In this document: positions 22,567 to 34,204 of the stretch, piece by piece | How the letters are laid out: the number at the start of each line of letters is the position of its first letter | Position numbering within the stretch: the stretch's first letter is position 1 | Assembly (NCBI GenBank): GCA_026874595.1 | Contig: CM049320.1 | Location: 24,003,714 to 24,067,713, forward strand | Length of the DNA: 64,000 nucleotides | Direction: 5' to 3' | DNA from: Sipunculus nudus | Lineage: Eukaryota > Annelida > Sipuncula > Golfingiida > Sipunculidae | The notes under the pieces: model-generated | The model's database searches: none | Seen by the model: the letters and a program-made list of their open reading frames with translations, nothing else | What the model was told of the DNA's origin: nothing | Program-made: the position numbers and the translations under genes

Positions 22567-23410
22567 CTGGTATAGTAGCAATGGGAGCAAACCGAGAAAA
22601 TTAAGGACATTTAATCAAGTAACATTGGCCTCCTTGAATACAACAAGGATGTTAATAAATTACATATAAGGATGTCTTCGACATGAGTTTATCTTTTACA
22701 GGCCTTTATCTTATGTATCGCACACAAGGCTTACAGCTTACAGAGAAAACAACTAAAAACAATATTATTCACTGCCCCATATGTCAATCATTTATATAAA
22801 GAAATTTTGTATACGAAAGTGCCGGAGCTATTATAGAGTGATATTATTCAAGCCACGAACCTCTAGCTCATATATGATTTGTTTGCTTTTGTTCAAGACA
22901 TCATTTGTGTCTAGATTATGGCTTTTAAAAACAACCTTCAAGTACTTGAAAGTGTTTCCTAAACGTTACAACAATATAAATGTACCAAGTGTATATCAAT
23001 AAAGGACTATAACTGTTGAATGACTTTCAAATAGTATCAGTTGGAGGTTATAATTAGAAAACTTTGTATAACATTAATAAAAATATTTCATGACAACTGT
23101 TAACCGATGTTGATTAGAACTAGTTTTTTTTGCAAAGGAAAAACCCTTTTCTCTCCGAGTTAATTTCTATACATTAAGCTGGTACTTACTTACATGTGAG
23201 TAAAAATCGAGCGACATCAGCCAGGGTAAGTCTGTATGCAAATTGTATATTTAATTTATACAGTTAATACGCCTAATTTACAGCATTATTCAGCAGACTC
23301 ACAATATATCACCCTTACAAGTTGTGATATATGATACTTAAACATGATCAAAACAATACTACTGGAGATCCTGCAACATTGTTGGCGGGTATGCTGAGTG
23401 TTGGACTTAC

Positions 23411-23459
23411 CTGAGCTCTAGTGCCGCCCGTGAGTTCGAAGTTATAAGCGTAGACTGAT
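23411..23459 (-). CDS. Candidate 49-nt coding exon
   Basis: On the minus strand, between TAG acceptor and CAG|GTAAGT donor, a frame entered in phase 2 gives SVYAYNFELTGGTRAQ. Together with the candidate at 22513-22566 it hints at a minus-strand gene with very small exons, but the phases do not join without further exons. The rest of 23460-24560 shows nothing that I can support. Confidence 0.2.
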
Positions 23460-24576
23460 CTAATCGGCGATAGGCAGTGTAGTAACTACTTAAGTACATC
23501 GCTAGACATATGTGTACATGTATAAATTATTTACACTTTATTAGGAATGAAGTAAATCAAACTTCTATGCAGTTAAGTAAGGATTTAGCAAGTCACATGG
23601 TCAAATGTACAGGTATGGCGATATATCGGAGAAAATCACATTATTTCATTTGTAAAATACTATAACTTTTTTTGGACTAATTACGGTGAAGACTGTCATA
23701 GGACTTTTTAAGTTGTTTTAAACATAATACCTAAACATATCCACATTTGCATGTTACCATTATTAATTGGTGATACACAGTGTATCTCTCTGCTTAAAGG
23801 ACACACAATCAAGGACATGTAGGGATATATCTTCATGATGGTTCTAATAGTTAGAGTTCATTATGGTTCACTATAGTTATAATATTATTATTTAATATTG
23901 TTAATGTATTTACATCATTTTTATATCTTAACAAAAAAAACTTACCTATCCATTTAGATACATTGAAAATAGCACCAAAAAAAACCCCATAAAATTCAAG
24001 CTTTATTGACAGACGAATAGTAGAATGTACTTTACCTGGCCTGTACTTATAACTCTAAGCTCGTTATTCGTTTACCCTTAAATCTATGAAGATGGAATTT
24101 TTATGTACAATTTATACGTGTACAGGCATTGCCTGGTGGTCGAAAGATATATAAAAAGCTTGAATGGAAAGTAGATTCTCACCCTGGAGGTTATGGTAGT
24201 AATTCCCTGGAAAGCATTGATAGGTCTAAATTGGGAGAGTAAGTGAGTAGGAAGTACTAACAGAGCACAGCCAAAGCTGTATCCATATGCAGGACTGCCT
24301 CAAAGTTAGATCAAGAATTTTTGTTGTGAAAAATTAGCTAAGCTGTATATTATCTATCTTTTGTATAATCTGGCTGACTGATAGATATATATGCCTGGAT
24401 ATTAATCTCAAGTAGGTTGTGACGCAGGAAGCGTTAATGTTTAGGCCGCCACCCGCCGTTCGCCATAGTTTGGATAGAAATTAAGTAAAAAGCGAAGCGA
24501 GAAGGACCATTTGTACATAATATCAAAACATAAGAAATACCCGGTTGCGTCACTGTCGCTAACTCATGAGAGATAA

Positions 24577-24593
24577 GGGGGGGGGGGGGGGGG
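24577..24593 (+). repeat. G17 homopolymer
   Basis: Seventeen consecutive G residues, unusual in this AT-rich sequence. It could form a G-quadruplex, and its length is prone to sequencing error. Confidence 0.9.
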
Positions 24594-24856
24594 AAGAGCT
24601 CTGCCATACGGTCCTAATGCGGCGGTGGGTATTGTCGCATGCCGGAAAGAAAATACGGGCATCATGTTTACGTTTTATTAAAGGTTAGTTTCACCGTGAC
24701 CTTTGATTAATCAAGGGGATGGTTACAGCATGGGTATGTAGATTAATGGTCTTCACTCTCCCTATTGTGTAACCTTTCAATTAAAAGTTGCCTTAATCTT
24801 ATCTGATTTATTACACACAAGGTGTAAGATCATCTTAGAGTGTATTGTAAATAAAA

Positions 24857-24876
24857 ATATATATATATATATATTG
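24857..24876. repeat. (AT)n microsatellite
   Basis: Short TA tract. The stretch 24880-25890 holds no gene that I can support. Confidence 0.85.
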
Positions 24877-25895
24877 TAGAATAAAAATATTATTCCAGAT
24901 AACCAGTGGGGCACATAGATAACATATACATATCAATACATACTTGTACTTTAGTAGTTATTGCATATTGCAACAGGCATATAATATAATATTCTATATT
25001 TTTTAATAAATATTTGTTACAACAAAATAATATTTAAACTCGTGAAATAGTCTGTTTTGGTCAAAATTACTACATATGTTTGTTGGTATATTCAACGTTT
25101 GGCTTACCTAGATTACAGAACCAGTAACCCCTGTGACTTGGAGGTATAAATGTAGTTCGACGTTACCGGATTATATATCAGCATATACTTGGTAGTAACT
25201 ATATATACTTATATACTTATGGTGAGCCCATGCATGAGTCCAAGTGAGTTATGGAGACAAGCGGAAATCTATGCAGCAATGCATGATGTACGGTGTAATT
25301 TACAGTTTGTTCAATACAAAAGCTGTAACATAAGCAGTTGAGACAAAGTTTACTCTTTATTTTTACATATTAGCTTTATTAAAGCTTACACAGGCGATGT
25401 AACATAACAGTTTTAGAGATGTTGTGTTACGATCTATCCACATTATATTACGGAATGCCACATAAATGTTCTTTCCTTGTTCAGATAAATTAAAGCATTG
25501 TACTCGTCTTCAGATTTTACATTTATTGATTGGTTAACTGATAATAATAGTACTGTGATACATTGCGGTTGTTCCTGACATACGACAGATACTGACAGAT
25601 AAAAGAACAGCTGATATGTCAAGATCTTCATCATGGTCATTTCAAATATGGAAAAAATGACAAAATGGTCACTTCAGTGCATTATGTTAAGTAAATCTAT
25701 CATTATTATATGAGTAACTGATCTAAATGCTATCATAATCTGCTTTTTCAGGGTACGAGATATAGATAGTTCAATGCAGTTGAGTGGAGAATTGTCCATG
25801 AACTGTGAAGCTATAGATTCTTCAGAAAACTGTGTAGACGGCATAATGTCAGCCTGGCAGTTTGAAAACACTTCGAAATCTCTGATGCAGGTTGA

Positions 25896-25896
<1 letters not shown>

Positions 25897-25947
<51 letters not shown>
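25897..25947. repeat. (AT)n microsatellite
   Basis: Pure TA repeat. It creates tyrosine-isoleucine open frames on both strands that are not genes. Confidence 0.95.
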
Positions 25948-25948
<1 letters not shown>

Positions 25949-26159
25949 TAGTTTCCGCCTTCTGGTAAAAAATAATGTAAGTTATTAGTATTAAAGCAAC
26001 TATGTGAATGGTATTTCCAAAAAAAAGAGGTTTCATAATTTTGTAAGATCTTTATAAGATCTTTATCTTTGTAATTTGATGAGAAATTTTTAGTTTATCA
26101 ATATATCATATAATCATTATAAACCCTTAGCAACACCGGCCGCATTCAACAAACTGATT

Positions 26160-26290
26160 CGCAGAATTAGCGACAAGCGTTGATCAGTGGTAAGACGCTT
26201 ATTCCTACCGACAAGACCGTGCGTTCGAGTCAGAAATTTGTTGGGGCTTGTTGTGACATTTTGTACCCAATTTGCTCTTGGATAATGGTG
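26160..26290 (+). mobile_element. tRNA-derived SINE head
   Basis: GCGTTGATCAGTGGTAAGAC resembles box A with flanks and GTGCGTTCGAGTC resembles box B, about 35 bases apart as in a tRNA promoter. The following sequence does not match the main SINE family of the window. A functional tRNA is unlikely because the 3' acceptor half does not pair. Confidence 0.55.
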
Positions 26291-26404
26291 TTTACAAGTC
26301 AAATTTTATATTCAAGTACATTACCAACAGTTTAACGTGTGATATCGAAAGAAGTAGGCGCTATAATCTTTTGAGTGGATATAAATTGGATCGGCTGTAT
26401 CCGT

Positions 26405-26553
26405 CGTCACTCTCTCTCGCTCTCTTTCTCTCTCCCCCCTCTCTCTCTTTCTCTCTCTCTATATATATTATAATATATATATGTTTAAATATTTAAATGT
26501 ATATACATACATCTGATATGTATATTTTATATTTTGACATGATTATAGCCCTT

Positions 26554-26593
<40 letters not shown>

Positions 26594-26740
26594 GCACTGC
26601 CGCTGATCTGTCTGTCTGTCTGTCTCTCGCTCTATATCATATCATATACATAAATTTTATATATGCATTACATTATATGTATGTATTTATATATAGGATT
26701 GCTGTTGATCTCTCTCTTTCTCTCTCTCTGTACGACGAAT
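26405..26740. repeat. (CT)n / (AT)n / (CTGT)n microsatellite cluster
   Basis: Three similar modules, each a (TA)n tract followed by GATC-containing linker (GGATCGGCTGTATCC, GCACTGCCGCTGATC, GGATTGCTGTTGATC) and then CT-rich repeats. They appear to be a degenerate tandem array of a microsatellite-bearing unit. Confidence 0.8.
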
Positions 26741-26828
26741 TCCTTGTTTTAAAAAATACCATACAGAACCTGACATGAAGATATATTATGTGATTCGGTT
26801 ATGCATCTTGTCTCGCCCAATACTCATC

Positions 26829-26840
26829 TATATATATATG

Positions 26841-26893
<53 letters not shown>
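26829..26893. repeat. (AT)n microsatellite
   Basis: TA repeat interrupted once by GCT. The 26900-27560 stretch to its right holds no gene that I can support. Confidence 0.95.
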
Positions 26894-26895
<2 letters not shown>

Positions 26896-27565
26896 TTCGA
26901 AGGAGTGCACAATGATGCTTACTTATTTGTATTTGCAAATCTGTATATTATTCATGGGAATAGAGTAATGAAACCTCTTAGTAATTACATTTGAGCCTCA
27001 CATGCGACAGGGTGATTGCTAACAGTCACAATGTAACATTGTATAGTTTTAGTTATATACATATATATATATATCAGTGCCTTTAAGTTATTCTTTCCTC
27101 TCAGTTCAACAATTGCACAGTCATGCCCTTTTCCATTTGTCGTCATGTAAGATGAATATAATATTTATTTGAATCAGTGTTTGTGCGTTGTTGAACGTAA
27201 ATGCAATGACAATATACATCACTGCCCAAGGCATGCCTGGACAAGGGTGGGGTCATCTGGCTAAGTGCCCAACTTCAAACCTCCCTTTAGTTTTATTGCC
27301 CCTGCCTGATCACAAGCTGCACATTCTTATCAGGTAATTAGCACCTAGTCTTGATACCATTGGAAATCCCGGGGTTGCTTGGGTCCCTGTGTATGGTCCT
27401 GGCACTACGGGTGAAAATGGACTTGGCAGTGAATGTGTTAATTAACAGTTCTTATATGTGCACCTGTATATAGGATTTTCATCTGTCTTCCCGTATAATA
27501 TCTCAAATAATCTCTTACTCTTATAATAACTGGGCTTTTAAAATTTTTATTATTCGTTTATCCAC

Positions 27566-27885
27566 AGCGGCTTTCTCGACATGGGGTATAGCACAGGGCT
27601 TGGAGATCGAGAGATCAGATCCCGAATCCCAGTGGTTTCGGTGAGTTTTTCCACGGTCGGCTGCTGTGCAGGCCGAGCAGGGTGACATCTCTGCAGGCTT
27701 ATTGTGGAGACTGTGCCCAACATTCGCGTTTCACTAACAAACGAGGGTGCCTTTCGGAGATACCTGGGTGAACCAAAAAAAAGAAAAAAAAGGGACGTGG
27801 TTACTACTACACTGAGCCTTTTGATCACGTATGAGCCCTTGCCAAGTAGTCCGAGCTTGAATGGAATTCCGCAGATGCAAGTAGT
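27566..27885 (+). mobile_element. tRNA-derived SINE
   Basis: Family member with altered head (GGCTTTCTCGACATGGGGTA, AGATCCCGAATCCCAG as box B), CGGTCGGC, CAGGGTGACATCTCTGCAGG, CGCCTTTCGG-like block, an internal A-rich insertion at 27774-27791, then GAATGGAATTCCGCAGATGC. The 3' AGGCGGTTACCTCC end is missing. Confidence 0.75.
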
Positions 27886-27894
27886 ACCACACTA

Positions 27895-28460
27895 AAGTTC
27901 TATTTGAGATATTGAATTACTGCACCGGTAGTAATTTCATGTTCCGACGACGCTTATGGGAATTAATTGATGGACGTCGCTTAAAATGTGGCCGGAAAAT
28001 TCAGTTACACACTGGCTGAGATGGCGCGCGAATTGTATCTTATGAGATAGCGACCTTTCTTCAGTCATTACGTGGTACATATAATTCAATTTTATACATT
28101 ACATGATAAATTATCTTTGCACAAGTTTGACTTGCTTTTACGGGAAACATATTTACGAATGTTACATAAAAGTGATTATTGGTCAAGGTATTTTATGAAT
28201 CCTTGCTTGTACCAATAGAATACATTAAGTAAATATTGATTGGTTAAAAATGTCTTCGTGATAGTGACACTTTGAAATGATAAGCTGTATGTTCTCTCTA
28301 TCTAAAATACAAAGGCGCACACCGTCGCAGGAACAATTGAAAAGAGAGACACGGACTGAGCTGCTCCAGCGACAGAGCCTTTGACACTACACCAGTCGTA
28401 TTATAAGTTTTTTTTATAATGTTCTAGTTCTCACGGTGGCTCACAGGGGTTTTAATGTAC
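27895..28460 (+). repeat. Dispersed ~450 bp repeat, copy 2
   Basis: Second member of the repeat at 12240-12700, in the same orientation, with about 75-80% similarity by eye over shared blocks. It is interrupted by about 120 bp (28100-28240) not present in copy 1. Confidence 0.7.
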
Positions 28461-29300
28461 ATCTAATGAATTGAGTGATGGTTTGATTAGGTTTATAGAG
28501 CATGGTAAAGGGCCCAGTGTAGTATGATTAGTTAATGCTGGGTGCTTTCATGGTCCACAGGGGAACCGGACAGAAGGCTTTGGCTTGAGGTTAACCCCTG
28601 GTTCTCTTTGTTGACTCATTTAGTAGGCTTGGTCATTAAACGTTGGAGAAGTTCTTTGTCAGCATGCACAATATGTTGGGCAAGTTATTGTGAGCTGATA
28701 GCAGAATGTGATGCTGCAGCCTATGTTGTAGTAGCTGTATGATCAGTATGATCGGTGTATGATCTGATAGTCACAGCTTTTCGTGAGTTAATCAGTTGTC
28801 AGTCAACAGTTGAGTCTTAGTTGTGCCCCAGACTGTCTACAGGCTAATCAAAGGCTGCAATTCCACTGAAAATCAGCTAAACCTACAATCACATTTAGTT
28901 TAATATATAAATCAATTCAAGCTTGATTAGCCCAGGCCCTGGAGCACTGTTGAGTTTATGTTATTATGAACAGGTTCTGAGTATATTTAATTGCATTGAA
29001 TTTTGGCAAACCTTAATTTTCTTATTTTTGGATCGTTCAAAAATTAGAATTTTTCTAAAAAAAAATTACACAGTATGAATTTGCTGATTAAATATCATAT
29101 CTAGTATGTTATCACAATGTTGTACTTATTTTGAAATATATAATGCTGTACACATGTACATATGAATTGCATGAATGTTTTAATAAAAAATAGTTCAATT
29201 TATTTATATTTATATCATATGAAAGGAATGGTATTAGTAATGTGGGCCAAGTAATAGTTATAGTAGTAGTTATCGATGCGAAAAGGCTGTAATAGTTTCA
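28460..29300. other. No recognisable feature
   Basis: The only notable open frame (28542-28742, 66 codons) has no splice context or recognisable motif. I see no gene here. Confidence 0.5.
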
Positions 29301-29308
29301 GTTATAGT

Positions 29309-29639
29309 AATAGATGGATTACTTTAAGTACTATTATATATGATATCATATATGTATATATTATATATTATATATAATATCTTACCTTAATATACTATAA
29401 TAAACTATTACTAATACTATAAATTGATATTAAAGTTTATTCAGAAATTTTAATGATATATGAAATACCCAAAAGTACTCATGAATTACTCATATGAGTA
29501 GCTAGTACTTTCAAGTATTCGAGTACAAGTACGAGTACTTTTTTTATTTTAAAAAAGGACTCGAGTACGAGTACTGAGTATAAAAATGTACTCATGAGTA
29601 CAAGTACTATGAGTACGAGTACTTTTGTACCCATCTATG
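29309..29639. mobile_element. Probable hAT-like MITE, ~330 bp
   Basis: The left end (ATAGATGGATTACTTTAAGTACT) and the reverse complement of the right end (ATAGATGGGTACAAAAGTACTCG) match as short terminal inverted repeats. The right half is packed with GAGTAC/GTACTC palindromes (29470-29630). This resembles non-autonomous hAT ends, but I could not identify an 8 bp target-site duplication. Confidence 0.45.
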
Positions 29640-29863
29640 GTCTATTCATACATATAGCTTGACAGCAGTGATTAACTAGAATCGATGATCGACTTGAATA
29701 ATAATGGACGAATTGGGAAAATTTGGTGTCCTTTATGGAAACAGGCATGCATGTAAGAATAAGAACGATTGATAGAGGAATTAAACAATTTATCAACACT
29801 CGTGTAAACGGACATTCATGAACAATCTCTTGTCAATTTGACCACTTAAATACACAAATTAAA

Positions 29864-32800
29864 ATGGCGAGAAAAGACATCTGGCGACTATTTAAGGCCC
29901 GGCGTCTGATCAAAACAGAGGTATTGTTCATTTCAGTCATTTTTGTGGAATCCCAATGACATCATATATAAAATACTTTGAATCCTGTTTTAAAGGCTTA
30001 AGGGTTATTTTAGGATGGAGGAACAGCGTTAATGAAAGCGATTGTATGGAGGAATGTAGAATTAGTTCAGTACCTCATACAAGCTGGTGCGTCCGTCAAC
30101 CTCAGAGATAAAGTAGGTGACTTTGTATTTACCATCTTTAAAAAAACCCTGTTTTTTAAGTTTAAAGAATAAGTTTTTCGTTAAATATTATTGGCACTAA
30201 TAGTAGTAGCTAAAGGTCTGTAGTTTATAATACTACCATATCTTTAAAAGGAGTATTTTTTTTCATTGATTAAGAGCTATTTTTATAGAAGGGTGGTATT
30301 TCTGCTTTTGGAAGGAGACCGTTTCTACTGAAACTATACGCGTTAATAATATGACTGAATTCTGAGCTTACTTAACTGAAGTCATACAGTATTATTCAAT
30401 ATCCACTTACAATTGACCACAAATTAACATTGGCTGACAATCAACTAAAGCGATGAAATTGCCTTTTAATAAAATATGGCAAAACTGTCTTCATCCTTTT
30501 TATTTTCAGATGGCGCGAGTGCTATTTTCCATGCAGTCACTTCAGGTTGCCTAGAAATACTGGAAATGGTCGTGAAAGCTGGGACTTCCTTAGAAATACT
30601 TGACGTGGTATCAATATTTTAACACTTTAAAACTCATATGGAATTGTTACCGTACATGTTTTATGTCATACCCTAAATAATATATTTAAACTGTCATTTC
30701 GCACGATTTCCTTCTGTTTTTAAACTATGATTTAGCCGTAAATCTCTGCTCTATTTCATTAGAATGGCGAGAATATTATACAGCATGGTGCAAAACATAG
30801 ACAAAAGGATGCCATCGAGTTTCTCCTAGAATGTGGAGCAGCTGTTAAAAATGAGGTGGCCTTTAAGAACATTTCTATCTATTTATATAGGACACCCTTA
30901 ATGTTCTGATTACCTGGATGCGAGTATTCTTTTGTTTCTTGGCATTCTTTCCGTAACATCGCTAAATATTTCACCGACACATATTATTCTACCAAAAAAG
31001 GAGCAAGCATTCTCTTTTTTTGCGGGAAAGATGAAATATCAGTTTAAAAAGAAAATTCAGAAACTTACACTGAGTTCTGACTGAGTTCTCTCCATTTGAA
31101 AGAAGGGTCACAGTCCTCTATACTATGCAGTCATGAATCAAGACCTGGCTTGTATCCGGTTCTTATTAGATAAGAATGCTCCTGTTGACAAGCTTTCAAC
31201 GAAGGTTGGGTTTACGACTACAAGTACATTCGGCTGGTAAAATTAAACAATTTAAAGATAAAAAAGCCATATATTTCACTTCCGGTAATTTAGTCGTCTC
31301 TTTCGATATATTTTGAGGTTCACACTATGCTTGAAACTCGGTAGAGTTTGTTAAACATATATCATCTTCTCCAGACGGGAATGACCCCATTTATGATGGC
31401 AGTACAAATGGAAGATTATGGGATTTCGGAAGTCCTCCTTGAAGCTGGCTGTGAAATAGAAATCGAGTCATTAGAAGTACCCTTTTTGAACATTTTTAAC
31501 ATTTAGTACTAGAACAGTCTAGTATTCTTGAAAGTGTACTAAAGTCTATGATCAATGTTCTTACTGATTAGTGTAAATAGTTCTAATGTAAGCAAACCAA
31601 TATCTATACGTGTTTGTGTGCCGTTGTGTCGAAATTACTTGCGATTAACATTCGGCTTACGTGGCAACAGATTGGTTTAGAGAGAATAATTTCACTTCGA
31701 ACTCCTCGACACAATGAAACCTTACTGAATTTATACATACAAATTGTTCGAAGGGAGAAACGGCTCTGTTCATTGCTGTTAAGCAGGACAACACCAAAAT
31801 GGTTGAGTTTCTACTTGAACGAGGTGCTTCTCTGGAATACGAATCGAAGAAGGTAATGTTTAAAAAATATATCTAGCCGTGAAGAATCATTTTAGAAGAG
31901 TATAAGTGCTCATTATTTGTACACTGTTGAACGACTTTGCAGCTTGGTTTCTCTGCATTGCTTTATGCTGTGTGGATAAGATCCGCATCTACGACAATGA
32001 TGAAAGAATTACTTAACAGAGGCGCTTATATCGAGACTGTATCAAAGAAGGCAAGTACTAATATATGAGTCATATTTTCAAACACACTGGATCACAAATT
32101 TCTCATTATTATATTTAATAGATATATTACGGTGCAATCCCTAAAGGAATATACGGAAGGTTTTGCTAGTTATTTTATTAGTTAAAATATATATTATTTC
32201 CATGTATATCAAGTACAAATATCTAACAAGAAAAAATTATCCAAGACAATGAGTAACAAGAAATTAAATATCATGTTGTAGCCTGGCAGGACGTGTTTGA
32301 TTCTTGCTATCCAAGAAGTAAATATGGGGGTTCTTGATTTCTTGTTACGCAATGGAGCTGATGTAGAACACGAATCGCCAGAAGTAATATTACATATTGC
32401 CATGTATATATATTCAAAAACAATTATATCTTCTCGTCTATTTACATACAATGTCGGCGAGCACTTTAAGCTTATCTTATATATTATGTAAACATATCCC
32501 TTTTGTGGAACATCCGCGGATAAATTAATTCTTTATATGTACCAACAACCTACCTGGATCGTCATAAATAACATCAATATTCATAATTCGAATTCTATGC
32601 ATTATTAATGTGTACATAGAATTCAGCAATGAAGGGTAAACATTTGGTATTAGATTAAACCGTATAAATGTTTTTTCATGCATATCGTACTTGCTCAAAA
32701 TTGGCAAAATTGTGTACAACATGTAAATTTGAGTAAAAACGGAACCTGAAATTAGCGAATCCATCGCGTGAAAATTTGTTCAAGCTTGCTGCAAACTACA

Positions 32801-33128
32801 GCAGTATTTTAGTAGGTATTTTCTCACTTTTTAAGAGTGGTAAAACACCACTGATGTATGCAGTGGAGAAACAAATGCCTACGATAGCAGAAAAGCTTCT
32901 CAAATACGGCGCAAATGTTAATCAACGGTCAAAAAAGGTATGCTCTCCATCCTTACTTAACAAATAATTTTTTTGTCATAGGTAGAAGTGTTAATACACA
33001 GATTATCCATTTGAGTAAAATGGGGAAAAAATGTACTTTTGCAATTAGCCAGTGAGATTAAGAAAGTAATATTTTAAGAACATGAAACTGATCCAGCAGA
33101 TTAATACAGCTGGATATGATATATATAT

Positions 33129-33200
<72 letters not shown>

Positions 33201-33628
33201 ATCATAAATGGACTTAAATATAACTTCTAACAAAATATGTTGTAGTGTTGGATATTAAATGCACATGGTTTTCATCAGTAGTGAACATTCCCCATGTAGT
33301 ATGCATTTTTATTAAATGTTTAAACGCAGTGTATCGTCTCACATGAATTAAATCTAAATCATCTCACCTTAATCATCCTGGATCGCTTAAGTAATGCTGG
33401 GCATATATGGATCTTTCTTTAACAGATTACAAATTAGCTTTATCAGATAAAATGATGAAATGCTTTTTTTGGCGTAGATTTGTGAAACTATTTAAAAACA
33501 TGTCCATATGTTTGTCTTATTGTATGTTACAGTATGACACAACGCCTTTGAAGTTTGACATAAAGTTCGGATACTCTAGCATGGTTAAATTTCTAGAAGA
33601 AAGAGGAGCCATCATTCCACTGGTATAA
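29864..33628 (+). CDS. Ankyrin-repeat protein, 11 coding exons, ~353 residues
   Basis: Exons: 29864-29920, 30014-30116, 30510-30607, 30763-30855, 31103-31204, 31375-31476, 31754-31852, 31943-32050, 32282-32383, 32836-32937, 33533-33628. The start ATG gives MARKDIWRLFKARRLIKTE; the stop is at 33626-33628. Exons 2-11 each encode about one ankyrin repeat of 31-36 residues, with helices such as GGTALMKAI...ELVQYLIQAGASVN and GETALFIAV...MVEFLLERGASLE. Nearly all introns are phase 0 and cut between repeats. The protein has no signal peptide or membrane segment, so it would be a cytosolic binding protein. Two oddities: intron 8 starts with GC (AAG|GCAAGT), and exon 2 keeps frame only if a weaker donor (G|GTGACT) is used rather than the better GTAGGT four bases earlier. 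It shares this design with the ankyrin tail at 61329-63816. Function beyond binding is unknown. Confidence 0.8.
33119..33202. repeat. (AT)n microsatellite in intron
   Basis: An ~80 bp TA repeat in the last intron of the ankyrin-repeat gene. Confidence 0.95.
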
Positions 33629-33710
33629 CATTTGCAGACCTTAATCCGGAGAGTAGATAACGTTGTTCTATCATATGCATAAACATGGTTATAAAATTAA
33701 ACGTATGATG

Positions 33711-33716
33711 AATAAA
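33711..33716 (+). promoter_or_regulatory. Polyadenylation signal AATAAA
   Basis: AATAAA about 85 bases past the stop codon of the ankyrin gene, a normal position for its 3' end. Confidence 0.6.
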
Positions 33717-33849
33717 CATTCACAACACGATGCCTGTCAAATATTACGTTTACATCTCATTCCCTCGAGATCTCAACCTTGAGACACCTTTATTTAATAA
33801 ATTTATCACAGTCTATTATAACCATAATGTTTTGCAACATTTTCTCTTT

Positions 33850-34150
33850 AAAGGGACTGCTGCAACAGCAGACTTGCGGGCAAAAACAAATAAGTCCGAC
33901 AGTATTATTACTGCGAACCAATTGTCACTACATTGCGCAACAGATTTTAGCGTTAAGACCGTTCAGCAACTGAGAGAATATCTCACTGCTACGGGAGTTC
34001 AGACTTAGGGTTATAAACAGTCGAACATATTTGGCTTGCCCAGCAGGCAGAGCGTTTAGACATCGACGGCCATCTTTGTTTTTGCCCCCAGTAACCCTCG
34101 CGATAGGGGCGGACCTGCCGGCGATAGAGAGCAAACAGGGTGACATTTTG
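33850..34150 (+). pseudogene. Relic of a SAP-like domain coding sequence
   Basis: The frame reading TVQQLREYLTATGVQT, stop, GYKQSNIFGL resembles a SAP-type helix-turn-helix (L.EYL...GV...GYKK..L). It is followed by GC-rich sequence with further stops. SAP-like segments of this kind occur in transposon-derived genes of molluscs (from memory). Only a fragment is present and it is broken by in-frame stops. Confidence 0.3.
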
Positions 34151-34204
34151 CCTACAGCGCAGGAGATCGAGGATCTCCGGCGTCGCGTATTGTCAGTTTA
34201 GTTA

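Noticed and set aside
25774-26036. Open frames rich in Tyr-Ile on both strands (also at 26497, 33045, 42519, 46895, 51466, 51754)
   Set aside because: They are translations of (AT)n microsatellites with no conserved flanking peptide.
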